Shown one piece after another: positions 42,044-52,572 of a stretch of 64,000 nucleotides of DNA. The stretch comes from Lachancea thermotolerans CBS 6340 (Eukaryota > Ascomycota > Saccharomycetes > Saccharomycetales > Saccharomycetaceae), in NCBI RefSeq assembly GCF_000142805.1, contig NC_013077.1:620001-684000 (forward strand), given 5' to 3'. A program made the position numbers and the translations under genes. Position 1 is the first letter of the stretch, and each line of letters begins with the position of its first letter. The notes under the pieces were generated by a model. It saw only the letters and a list, made by a program, of their open reading frames with translations, ran no database searches and had not been told where the DNA came from.

Positions 42044-42457
42044 TTCTCGCGAGTCTGGGTCATTGGTCGAAAGGGTCTCAAATTCCTTGGCTAGTGTTTC
42101 CATAGTGATCTAAGTAAACTACTTCGTGGATGATGGTACTAAATATCTCCCCCTTCTCTCCTTTGTTCAAGATATACGTCTTGCAAACCAAAGAAATGAT
42201 CCGGATTTATACAAAATTTCTGGGACGTGGCTGAGTCTCAATCATAAGGTGATAATCGTACTGGTGGCACCACTCCTTACCTTCTCCAAGTCACTATGGT
42301 CTGATCTGGACTATGAACGGTCAATGTGGACCTTCATGTGCCTTAGTTGGGTATCCGTCGTATTTATGATATGTCCATGTGCCATATCATTTCATACCAA
42401 TATGTCATCATGCAACTTGGCACTATCACACACCAGTGATCCGCTCACAATCTGACA
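42044..42457 (-). mobile_element. solo LTR, family 1, copy A
   Basis: A ~414-bp LTR with the 3'-CA/TG-5' boundary clear at 42457, a TATA-type box in the GGTATRAAATG segment, and more than 90% apparent identity to copy B at 45204-45617 in the opposite orientation. No internal region is attached. It looks fairly young relative to the other copies. The 109-codon frame inside it is LTR sequence read by chance, not a gene. Family is a Ty-type retrotransposon; copia versus gypsy lineage is undecided. Confidence 0.85.
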
Positions 42458-43519
42458 AGATTGTCAACGTAATTTAGTCACGAATGCTCCTTCTCACAAG
42501 AATCCCTTTCTGGTGGAATTTCAAGGCCTCTGAAACAAAAACTTGGGATATCGGGTTAAGCTATTGGCTTTAATGGATTCTGTTGTAACCCAGGGCCTTT
42601 GATTCAGAAATGAAAACAGTATAAGAACAGACACAACATCGATAACAAAAATATTCCGATAACGTTGTGGCTTTTATTTCTTTAAACCACCTCCAAACGT
42701 GGTCGGAAAGAATTAGTTTCTATCATGCTGTTTGAACCAATGAAGCTAATTTCGATTTCAAGGGAAGCCTTTTCTTATAGCTTTTTGATTATTGGTCAAA
42801 AAAGTATCACCCATATAGCCCAATGCCTTTAATTTTGTACCCTATGCTAAGCTTTTATGTAATGTCAAGAACGTTTTAGCATATAATATTTAGGCAAAGC
42901 AACCCATATCATAACGAATATTGGAAAGGTCTTTGATAAAAACAATTGTGAGCTGAGAAAATTTGGCTATTTAATCTTCACCTGTACTAGTTTCAAAGCT
43001 TAACTTGAACTGGAACCACGTGGAATTGCGGAGGAAACGATTGCTTCAATACCACCTGTTCATACCTCTCTGTGCAGAAGACCTTAACAGGGACTTTTTT
43101 ATATGTCGAAAAAGCTAGTAATATGCTTTGGTCTTGAAGCGAACGATAGGAGAAGGTTTACAATTTTGAGAAGAAGAAAGAGGAAATAGCTTCGCGTATC
43201 TAGTTTTCGCGTATTTCCAATGATACATAGTGTAAATCACAACCTAAATTCAATCCAAAAGCAGCACTCGGGAACCTCTAAGTGGCCTTGCATAAATTTT
43301 TGAGATTAATAGTTTCTGTCAAAAAAGTCTGTCGCAAAAAAGAATCAAATTCCGCAAAAAGCAGCCACTATTCATTACTGATTAAAGACTTCAGGAGAAT
43401 AAGCTAAAGAGCTTTAAATTGAATTTAATAAAATCTTACCACATTTCCAAGAGACTCTCTTCAAAGCTTAAAGCTCGGGGCTATTCTGATTTGTTCCTTA
43501 TCAAGTAGATTTCGGTAGA
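42458..43519. other. AT-rich gene-free interval
   Basis: About 1 kb between LTR copies; no gene or repeat recognised. Confidence 0.4.
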
Positions 43520-43680
43520 TACTTAGAGTTTATCACTTAAGTACCATCGCAGCTACCCTTGTCTACGTTTTCGCCCCATTGTCTCCAAGTCATTATCATT
43601 TGATTTGGGCTATGAACGGTCAATATGGATCCTTTCGTATGTTTTAGTTCAGCATGCGTTGTATTTACGATATGTCCCTA
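43520..43680 (-). mobile_element. LTR fragment, family 1 (copy C1)
   Basis: Partial LTR in the orientation of copy A but closer to the subfamily of the copy at 63323-63731. It is abutted head-to-head by copy C2, so one insertion probably landed in or next to the other. Old and broken. Confidence 0.7.
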
Positions 43681-43863
43681 TGTCAGATTGTGATCAGATC
43701 ATTGGTATGTAATAGTGCCAAGTTGCATAATGACACATTGGTATGAAGAAAGATGGGGGAGATATTCAGTACCATCATCCACGAAGTAGTTTACTTAGAT
43801 CACTATGGAAACACTAGCCAAGGAATTTGAGACCCTTTCGACCAATGACCCAGACTCGCCTCA
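43681..43863 (+). mobile_element. internally shortened solo LTR, family 1 (copy C2)
   Basis: Starts TGTCAGATTGTG and ends CTCGCCTCA like copy B, but is only ~183 bp, so it is a broken remnant. It lies ~365 bp upstream of the tRNA-Gly, within the usual target zone. Confidence 0.8.
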
Positions 43864-43926
43864 ATAATACTTACCATAGCATGTTTCAGAACTTTAATGG
43901 AATAAAACACTGTCATGAAACAATAT

Positions 43927-44169
43927 TGTTACAAGGAAGCTTTGAGATGCGGAAGGAACTACACCAGAGATGGTGCGGAGCGCCAGAGATAATGAGGCTT
44001 GCTATAAGCTTCCAAATCTATAACGATAAGTACCACTAGGCTCCAGGCCTAACATGAGATTAATTGAAAGAAAGAGGAACAAGGATCTTGGGAAAGAGTC
44101 GTCATAATCAAATCGAGCCAACGAACTGCCAACTTTATATAGTCCGGAGCTCTATAACAAGATACGACA
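43927..44169 (-). mobile_element. solo LTR, family 2
   Basis: About 243 bp with TG...CA-type ends (minus strand TGTCGTATC... ending TGTAACA) and a TATATAAA box near 44135. It matches the relic at 37013-37260 in inverted orientation. Its 5' end is 59 bp upstream of the tRNA-Gly, almost the same distance as the other copy from tRNA-Leu. No internal sequence remains. Confidence 0.82.
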
Positions 44170-44227
44170 GACCCTATATTCTCATGAATGTATTATTGAC
44201 ATGAAGATTTATCACTGCCAAGAACTT

Positions 44228-44299
44228 GGGCGGTTAGTGTAGTGGTTATCATCCCACCCTTCCAAGGTGGGGACACGGGTTCGATTCTCGTACCGCTCA
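44228..44299 (+). tRNA. tRNA-Gly(UCC)
   Basis: A 72-nt cloverleaf without intron. Acceptor GGGCGGT pairs with ACCGCTC, the anticodon stem is CCACC/GGTGG with loop CTTCCAA (anticodon TCC), and the T arm contains GGTTCGATTC. It appears identical to the S. cerevisiae tRNA-Gly(UCC). A T-run terminator (TTTTT) follows 7 nt downstream. Solo LTRs of two families cluster on its upstream side. Confidence 0.97.
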
Positions 44300-45203
44300 G
44301 CTTATTTTTGGAAAAGTGGAACAATTTTGTCAAGATTTAGCCATTTAAGATAATAAGTATCAGAATGCAGCTGCAGTATATGAGCTTTCCTAAAGATGAC
44401 CAGCGCTCCGTTGAAAATAACAGCTAGTCCATCGATTAACAATAAAGTATTTCGCCTTTAACGTTAGCTTGTCATCAGTCTAAGGAGGATCGCAATTGAA
44501 AAGAAAGATTGAAAGAAAGGCATCGGCATGAATCAAGCATTTCATGCTCTAAAAAATCGCTTTGTATAAATAAAAATAGTAATGACGGTCGCAAATTTGT
44601 AAATTTGGGAAAAACATTAAATAGTTCCATTTTTATTATAAAGAGGGTAGCAAAAGGTAAATTTTGGGCTTATTTTAATGATTTTAGGCAGTCAGGGATG
44701 TCCTTTTTAGGATCAAAACATTAAGTGCTTTTAAGTGGCCGTTCTGAGAATTAAATGCCATGATTCTGTACATCACTGTCTCCCCACCATTACTTACTAA
44801 AAACCCTACCAAAGCCTTTAAAGAACTTATAAGCGTACCGTCTTGGCATTTTTAGCATTCTTAGTGAAGCCCTCTAACTCTTAGCCTCTTATCTCCAAAA
44901 ACTCTTTACTAAAGTTGAAAAACCTGCTCTTTTTTATTTTTTTATTGTTTACACATCTAAGTGGGCTACAAAACTCAAGGTGAAATTCACCTATCGGGCT
45001 CCAAACCCCTATAGTTATTTTCATCTCAAAGAAAAGAGAAAACAGCAGATCTGATTTTCAATAATGTAAGCAAGATTGATTTTTTTGTTCGTTTGATATT
45101 TTTAACTTCCTAAGAGACAGGCACATTTCTTGTCGTATATTATTGATTATGACAAGGGAAAGATAAAAAAAATAATATTTGCAGCAAGAAGTAACTATAA
45201 TAT
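44300..45203. other. AT-rich gene-free interval
   Basis: About 900 bp between tRNA-Gly and LTR copy B. The 71-codon frame at 44509-44724 opens at TTG and has no recognisable homology. Confidence 0.4.
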
Positions 45204-45617
45204 TGTCAGATTGTGATCGGTTTAGTTGGTGTGTGATAGTGCCAAGTTGCACGATGACATATTGGTATGAAATGATATGGCACATGGACATATCATAAAT
45301 ACGACGGATACCCAACTAAGGCACATGAAGGTCCACATTGACCGTTCATAGTCCAGATCAGACCATAGTGGCTTGGAGAAGGTAAGGAGTGGTACCACCA
45401 GTACGATTATCACCTTATGATTAAGACTCAGCCACGTCCCAGAAATTTTGTATGAATCCGAATGATTTCTTTGGTTTGCAAGACATAAATCTTGGACTGA
45501 AGAAAGATGGGGGAGATATTTAGTACCATCATCCACGAAGTAGTTTACTTAGATCACTATGGAAACCCTATCCAAGGAATTTGAGACCCTTTCGACCAAT
45601 GACCCAGACTCGCCTCA
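45204..45617 (+). mobile_element. solo LTR, family 1, copy B
   Basis: A complete-looking 414-bp LTR from TGTCAGATTG to CGCCTCA, near-identical in most of its length to copy A at 42044-42457 but inverted. No clear 5-bp target duplication is visible at its ends. It is one of the younger copies in the window. Confidence 0.87.
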
Positions 45618-47114
45618 GTAAAAGCTTTAAGAGTTTTGCAAGCATTTGGAATGCCGCACTATTCCCCTTCCTGTGCTTTGTACTTTAGGTTAGCAAAGTG
45701 GGTTCAAAAAGATTTGAAGCCGACTGAAGCAAACTAGTTCGAGCGCGTCCTCTCTAGCGGCAATATAGCCGGACCGAGATTTAAACCATTTACCAAAAAT
45801 AATCAAAGTTCAGGTTTATCGCTATATGTACTCTTTCTCGCTTATATGGTGGCCTGAACGCTCAAATGTTACAAAAAGGTGGAGAAAAATAATGACACGA
45901 GTGTCTTTAAACCAATGGCATAGCAGGTTGTGTTTCAGGTTGTGTTTTAAATGGGATAATTTACAGCAAGCCACAATGCCTTCCATAATCAATATGCCTT
46001 CTATGACGTGATGTTGCAGTTAGCGCATCTGGCTGTACTTTTTTTGTCTACTCCTCGTGGCTGCTAAAAAGGATAAAAGGAGGGATGTCAAAGTCTTGCA
46101 CGAGCCTTGACGCTATGAGCCAGTATCTCTTTACACAAATAAGAAGAGTATTTAGGAGATCATCCTTCAAATAGTTGCGGCTGTCCATCCAGACAGAAAA
46201 TGATTAAATGTATTATTATTGTACTTAGTTTTATTTTATTTCTTTCTTTTTTGTTGAATTTACGAATATAGTTCGAGAAAAAATGTATCTTAGGAGTAGC
46301 AGGCAATCGAGGCCCTCCTTCTAGCCTGATTCCGTCCCTTCCTTGTGCTGATTGAAAAAACATAACGTTATGTATTTTTTTGAGGAAGAGTGGATATCTA
46401 ATGGAGATGCATTCAAGAACTTTGTGTAACGTATGGCTCCCAGGTCTTTTTAGCGACGTTGTTTCTGTAGAGTTTCTCTTTCCATCTTTTATTTTCCGTA
46501 TGTTTATTCGAAATTGAACTATGTTAGAATCATGTCATCGAGGATTCTACTTCTTATCGGTCTTTAGGAAAGATGGTGTAATAATAATGCGCACTTTATG
46601 TGTTAAATCTTATTTCGGCATTTTGGTTAGAGCTGAATATTACCCAAAAGCTAAGCGAGAAACGGGAAACGCTGTTTTCCAGTATGATTCTGCTTAACTT
46701 ATAGATGGCCAATCAGGCTTATAAGAAAATGAACTTCCGGGTTGATTCCTACAGTAGTTTAAGGAAAACCGGTACTTAATCCTTCCTCACCTTCAATACC
46801 TATGTAACACTTCGATTACTGACCGTGTTTAGACTTTCGGGATATGCACTCTCGTATTTTACAAAGGTTGCTCAATGCAACTTTTTAAAGTTTTTCAAGC
46901 ATATAAGGGAAAGCTTTAAAACGCTAGATTCCAACAATAGTCAAACTGTCTATGAGTGACAAGATAAGTTCAAGGGTGCGCGCGCATTCACCTCTGCTCC
47001 TGATAATCGCTTTTAGAGTATCTCACTATTAACAAAGAATGAAGGCGGCCATTGCCTCACACGAGAGAATCGAACTTCTTAGCTAACCTATGAAGGGAAT
47101 TAACACTTTATTGA
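45618..47114. other. gene-free interval upstream of the split regulator
   Basis: About 1.5 kb. A segment near 46010-46370 has an LTR-like promoter context (GATAAAAGGAGG), but no second copy exists in the window, so it is not called. The remaining frames show no homology. Confidence 0.4.
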
Positions 47115-49615
47115 ATGCAGCGCAAGTCCTCCAGGGTTCACCGGCCAAAGCTAGTATGCCTAGAATGCAGGAAGAAAAAACTGGGATGCGATAAGCTACG
47201 ACCAGAGTGTACAAGGTGTAAGCAGAACGGGTTCAAGTGCTTCTACGGTGGACGCGCAGAATTTGCCGTAGATGCTGCCCCGCAAAATAGAGACGCAAAA
47301 GTCAGCCCCCAAAGCCTTGGTCATACGCCACCAAAGATTGCAATTTCCACTGAGTGGGGCAAGTACCACTCAATCTTCTCAACCGTTCCTGATGGCATCG
47401 CGAATGTCATGGTGTACCTCTGTGTGACCAAAGACATGCTCGTTGTTAGGGGCCCGATAACATTTCTTGACTATCCATTTGCAATACACAGTATTGTTCA
47501 ACATGACCGATACACTCGGGCTATATGTGGTTCTCTTCATGGAATAACGCTAATAGAATTAAGCAATCATTTGAACAGACAACAAAGTGAACTAACGCTT
47601 CAACGGATGTTAAGTCCTTTACCGTTTATTGAGAAAGCGATGAAAAACTATATGGGGATCTCACGCTTGAAAGAAAATCAAAACTCATTAGTGAGTGCCA
47701 CTTTGCCTTCGCTTGAAAATGAAAAATCGTTAATTATAGCTCATACTCTGATAAAAGAAGTCGAGAGTGTTCTCATGGATAAGCAGGAATGTGAGGCCTT
47801 AATGAAGATATTTTACGGAGAGATTTATCCTTTTTATCCATTCATGGATATTTCTCTCTTTGAAAGCAATCTTAAAGAATTGTTCTTTGTAGATGATGCC
47901 GACCGCTGGAAATTTATTTTAACTGGCAAAGAAATACGCAAAAAGACTGAGACTCTTTCGGTGTTTTTGATAATGTTGTCAATGGGGCTTAAACATCGAA
48001 TTTTGAGCGGCAGGGACAACTCCAGCGCAAGAACGGCTTCATTTCAAAAAGCGAGACAGCTTTCAGGTCTTGCGTACAAGCTGATTAACTTGTTGGATGT
48101 CTTCCACTACACTAATGAAAACGGTTTTGTATGCGCCCTCTATTATTATATTTGCCAATACTTTGACCCTGAAGCCACGGACGTATCCCCTCACACGCTC
48201 AACTCCTAACATTGAAACACCTGTTGGGGCTGGCAACAACATTAGGGCTTCAGCACGATCCTTCTAAATATGCGAGATTCAAAGATCCACAAATTGCAGC
48301 ATTAAGGCGTGCTCTATGGTCAGGGGTTCAGTCATTGGTCTTCCAGATCTCTCTTACCGAAGGCGCTTCTGACTCTCTGAATCATGATCACATGAAGCAG
48401 TTTTTGCGCGAGGTGCAAGATACTAATGCTTATACAGATGAGGATGAAAACGCAACAGGCAAGCTTAGGACTGAGCTATTTGAAATTTCCGATAGCAAAT
48501 ACAAACTGCACATGCAGCTAAGCAAGCTATTGTCCGCCTGTACCCCAACATCCGGTTACTCAGAACTCTTTGTCATTTTGGATAATATAAATGAGTCAGA
48601 AGATATTATGAATATGGCATTTCCTTTACACACGCTATACAATCATTCAGCGGAAGAAGGGGCAAAACACATAGAGCTTGAAAGAGGCGCAGTGATTGAT
48701 GTTGAAAACATAAAAAAGAGTGAACTTTTTCTAGGAAACCTAGTGGGACGCCTTTGCATCCTGAATGTTTACGATATGTTGTCACTCTATTTTGAGAACG
48801 AATGCAGCACCAACTGGGAAGAAAATGGAAAGTATTTTCAATACTTAACTCTTCAATCTTTTCGCGCTTACTTAGACGTGGCTGGTATGATTTCTGATTA
48901 TCTTATAGAGCGCTTTGGTGAAATGGGGCAACGATATGGATACGCAGCAAACAAGCATGTCTGCCTTGCGCTTGTCAGACTTTGGATCTTCCAATCAAGA
49001 TTTCTTCTGAGGTTTTCTTACAAAAAGCATGCCGCTAACAAACAATCGCAGTCTGCAAATATTGGTGATAATGAAACTGGAAAAAACAAATACACTGCAA
49101 TAAGCGAAAGTATCACAATGATCACTGGACATCTTCGAAACCAAATGGCAGCTCTGATTAACTTGGCTGAAAACACAATTGAAGATTCATATCTAGCCTG
49201 TTATCAGGCAGTCTCAATATTCAGATACATCGTTTATGTTGTAGACGAAAATAAATTGATGTGCGCGACGAATGAGTTTTGGCAGAGAATCTCCGAAGGA
49301 CGCCACATATCGCATAATGTACTCGAAATGGTAGCATTAAAATGGGAGTTAGAACCTCGCAAATCAAAATTCATTTTACATAACCTAATGGATCCCCACG
49401 CCTTAAGGTGTTTTGATCAACCACTAATGGATCAGATGGAAAGTATAATTCTTGCAAGTAATTTCGGAAGATATTCCCAATCTCTTGTGGAAAAAAACAT
49501 GACATCAGAACTTAGTGGAACTTATGAGTACGACCTTTTAACCCAAATTTTAGAAAGTTATTCAGAAGCTTTCTGGGACTTTTTAAATGATGGTGTCGAT
49601 AGAATTCCTCACTGA
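47115..49615 (+). pseudogene. Zn2Cys6 transcription factor gene split by a frame change
   Basis: One zinc-cluster regulator read in two frames. 47115-48209 (364 aa) carries the N-terminal cluster with Cys15, 18, 25, 32, 35 and 42 (VCLECRKKKLGCDK... CTRCKQNGFKC) and the first half of the fungal regulatory domain. 48212-49615 (467 codons, no ATG at its start) continues the domain at once with LKHLLGLATTLGLQHDPSKY, the usual 'GLHRDPS' block. The second frame is open only after a TGA near 48171, so the shift lies between about 48171 and 48209 and equals -1. Both halves keep clean coding character, so the change is recent, a read error or, less likely, recoded. The ARN transporter is next door, convergent. 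Confidence 0.8.
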
Positions 49616-50590
49616 AGCCCTTGGAAACTCTTTCCTCGAACCAGAAACGGTCGCCTTTATAGAATTGGACCCAACTGCTCTCGATTTTAGTTGTTTTTTA
49701 GGTTAGATTCGCGATATATTTTTCAAAAATACTTGTCAGTCTATGAAGTTAATCCCAACAATTCACTTTCTTGCTTGTCGGGCGTTTTGAGTTTCTGGGC
49801 TTTCAACCAGAGATCCCTAAAAAATATGGTGTACACTGCATCAAATATTCGTTTGAAAAGTTGAAATCTGATATTTTGTTGGAGTCTCACGCTAAATCAA
49901 GTCTCTTTGAAAAATGATAACCTGCCCGTCTGAAGATCAAGTAAAAATTTTTGACTTTATTGTTTATGTGATTTGCCTAGTGCAATAGCGAAAGACAACG
50001 ATTTATTGTCTACCGCTTCAACTCCGGAACTCGAGGAACACTAAACCAAATCTCAATTGGCAATTGGTGTGCACTCCAATGTTTGTGTTCACAGGAGAAA
50101 ATAATCAATACCAAACAACACTAGCTGTTTTTAGATTTTACCGTTAATTTTGGTTCAGTCTTTTTAAGGAAACTAGGCACCCGATGTAATTCTCCACTTT
50201 TAGTCCACCATGTAAACTGTGATAGGATGAATCAGTTTTTTTAGTGTTTGAAATAATTTTTTTACCGGGTGACTCGCAAATAGCCGCCATAAAAGTGTGA
50301 TCGGCATAAGTTATTATTACAAGAGAAAATTACCAATTCCTGTCTCAACAGCTGAGACGTGAAATATTATTTTTGGGTTTGTTTTTTGCCTTTGTTTTGA
50401 GGAAACATCAAGTTCGATTCGATAAAATGAACTCTTATCATAAGATACATATGATTGCCCGAACTTAATAGTTTGTCGCAAGTTGATTATAGATTGAAGC
50501 GCTTTCACCGAATATAGAGGAGCCGTCTTCTGGTTCAAAGATTTTTCTCTACCTCCGTAGTGACTATATACCTCGTAAAACATCAGATCC
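49616..50590. other. convergent intergenic region
   Basis: About 975 bp between the 3' ends of the split regulator and the siderophore transporter. No gene recognised. Confidence 0.45.
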
Positions 50591-52450
50591 TTAGTCTTGT
50601 TTCTTGAACCTTGACAAACGCTCAGCTATCCAATCATTTATAGGGTCATCGTTCTCTTTCACGTACTCTTCGCCATTTAAATTTTGTCCAAATTCTTCGT
50701 TTAATGGTGGGTCTCTCAAAAAGAAAGTCATTACAAACATTGGCACAACAAAAATTAAGCCCACCAAAACTTCGTACTTTTGCACATATTGAAAAGCTTC
50801 AACCGTCGCCTCTCTTACAGGGGTTCCCCAGTCGTAATCAGTAATAAAGTCCAGTGGTGAATTGAAGGCAGCCTCGGCCATGCCTGCATCACCCAGTGCC
50901 TTTAGTAATTTGGGATATAGTGTCTGGGTCCATATAGCACCTGAAACAGCGGCACCTACAGCTCCGCCTATTCTGAAAATAGTCGAGCTCAGCGCTGAAA
51001 CGTTTGCCAGATTTTCATGAGATGTCACTGTTTGAATCGAAACACTGATCGGGTAGTCGTACAAACAGCTGGTTATCCCCCACACAACCATAGCTCCGAT
51101 CACGCCTTTACCTGCGTCATTGCCACCTCGATAATGATAAAAAAGCCCCATTGTAACAAAATAGAGTGAGCAGCCAACAACCGTGTATGGCTTCAGCCTC
51201 GACGATCTGGCAACTAGTAGTCCCACTATTGGGGAGAATATAGCGGCGACGAAACTGTAAAGGCTTGTTATTCTTATCGCTGAAAGGTCACTTTCATTTG
51301 CAGCAACTAACAAGATTGTGTAAAGATATTCGGCTGCCATTTCATAGATGAAAGCAATCAAAAAGTATATCCACAGAGGTGCCCAGATTCCACGATCCTT
51401 TAACATCAGGAAAGGCGCCAAAGGAAATCTGGCCAATCTACTCTCCCAATAAACGAAAGCAGGAATCAAGGAAAACCCAAGCACAAAAGGAGCGATAACC
51501 TTTCCGCTCCTCCATTCCGTGGAAACACCTCCGGCGACCGTCAGTGGAACACAAATACATCCAGTAAACACACTCAACAAAATGACGCCTACAACGTCCA
51601 ATCTCCAGAAGAGCTGAACAAATGTCTGGACGAGTCCGTGCGTTTGATAAAAGGATTTTTCTTCTTGCAATTCCCTCCATTCGTGACTGTTTCTAACTTT
51701 CCACCTCATATGAAGAATACACGCTATGAATGGAATACAACTCACTGGAAAAATGAAAGCCCACATGGCGATACCCCACGACCAGTTTTCTAGAGGATTT
51801 GCAACGTGAACGACGTTCCCCGAAATCCACACTGTAATTATTGCTGGCCAAGCCGGTACAAAATTGTAGAATAGTCTCCACTTCAAAGTTGAGCAGTCAG
51901 ACAAGATCAATGTCACTTGGAACATGGCACCAACAAGCCCAACATTATAGAAGACTGATCCTGCAGCATACCTCTGGACATCATATGCTTGAGATTGGAT
52001 GACAGTACCTACAACGTAAAGCACAATCGACACGATGAACAATGATAATCTCCCAAAAACATCTGACAAACGCGCAAAGAAAATTTGTCCCACAGCAGAA
52101 ATGACCATACTAATAACATTTACAGTTGACAGAAGAGAGTGAGTTTCATAAGCGTTCATCGCATATGTCATGTAAATGTCTCTAATAATACTGTCAAGTC
52201 CATAGGCAAAGGAGCAGATGAAAACTGTGAACAAAAATAAGGATTTGAGGAACCAGCTGTCGTACTGTTTAGCCATCAGTTCAGCCTTACGAATTACAAT
52301 AGATTCAGTGACTTCGAATGTGTCAGGAGACTCTTGCTCCATGTCAGCATTTTTGCTGAACAGCTTTTCCACAACTATGTTTTTTCCGTCGACTTCATTA
52401 GAAGCGTGAATCACGCCAGATACGGGGTCTTCTCCGTGGTTGTCAACCAT
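50591..52450 (-). CDS. ARN/SIT-family siderophore-iron transporter
   Basis: Major facilitator of the siderophore-iron:H+ symporter family (Arn1, Arn2, Sit1, Enb1 in S. cerevisiae), 619 aa with 14 predicted membrane segments. An acidic N-terminus of ~65 residues leads to KSLFLFTVFICSFAYGLDS. The segment-4 block YNVGLVGAMFQVTLILSDCS and the large C-terminal loop DYDWGTPVREATVEAFQYVQ, followed by FFLRDPPLNEE, are ARN hallmarks. Probably in endosomes and plasma membrane. Which ferri-siderophore it carries is unknown. A TGCACCC (Aft1 core) 116-122 bp upstream fits iron control. Confidence 0.93.
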   Translation of the reverse strand: MVDNHGEDPVSGVIHASNEVDGKNIVVEKLFSKNADMEQESPDTFEVTESIVIRKAELMAKQYDSWFLKSLFLFTVFICSFAYGLDSIIRDIYMTYAMNAYETHSLLSTVNVISMVISAVGQIFFARLSDVFGRLSLFIVSIVLYVVGTVIQSQAYDVQRYAAGSVFYNVGLVGAMFQVTLILSDCSTLKWRLFYNFVPAWPAIITVWISGNVVHVANPLENWSWGIAMWAFIFPVSCIPFIACILHMRWKVRNSHEWRELQEEKSFYQTHGLVQTFVQLFWRLDVVGVILLSVFTGCICVPLTVAGGVSTEWRSGKVIAPFVLGFSLIPAFVYWESRLARFPLAPFLMLKDRGIWAPLWIYFLIAFIYEMAAEYLYTILLVAANESDLSAIRITSLYSFVAAIFSPIVGLLVARSSRLKPYTVVGCSLYFVTMGLFYHYRGGNDAGKGVIGAMVVWGITSCLYDYPISVSIQTVTSHENLANVSALSSTIFRIGGAVGAAVSGAIWTQTLYPKLLKALGDAGMAEAAFNSPLDFITDYDWGTPVREATVEAFQYVQKYEVLVGLIFVVPMFVMTFFLRDPPLNEEFGQNLNGEEYVKENDDPINDWIAERLSRFKKQD

Positions 52451-52565
52451 GGTTATACTGAAGCCGTAGGATTTTGGGTTATATGCCGGAAATCTCGCTA
52501 ATAATCTTCAAGAGATTGGAAACCACAACTATCTTGGGTTTTTTTTATAGAAAATCTCAAAATCG

Positions 52566-52572
52566 GGGTGCA
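52566..52572 (-). promoter_or_regulatory. Aft1-type iron-responsive site
   Basis: TGCACCC on the minus strand, the same direction as the transporter, 116-122 bp before its ATG. Aft1 recognises YRCACCCR; the final purine is not met here. A fully matching TGCACCCA lies farther out on the opposite strand (53135-53142). In a 64-kb window several copies of the 7-mer arise by chance, so position is the main support. Confidence 0.5.

Noticed and set aside
42126-42455. 109-codon frame repeated at 45222-45536, looking like a small gene family
   Set aside because: Both copies lie wholly inside family-1 LTRs and track LTR, not protein, conservation.
46010-46370. possible third LTR family
   Set aside because: It has a TATA-like box, but no second copy in the window and no clear TG/CA ends, so it cannot be supported.
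48128-48248. intron joining the two halves of the split regulator (GTATGC, TCCTAAC, TAG)
   Set aside because: It would remove conserved residues of the regulatory domain on both sides; a single frame change fits better.
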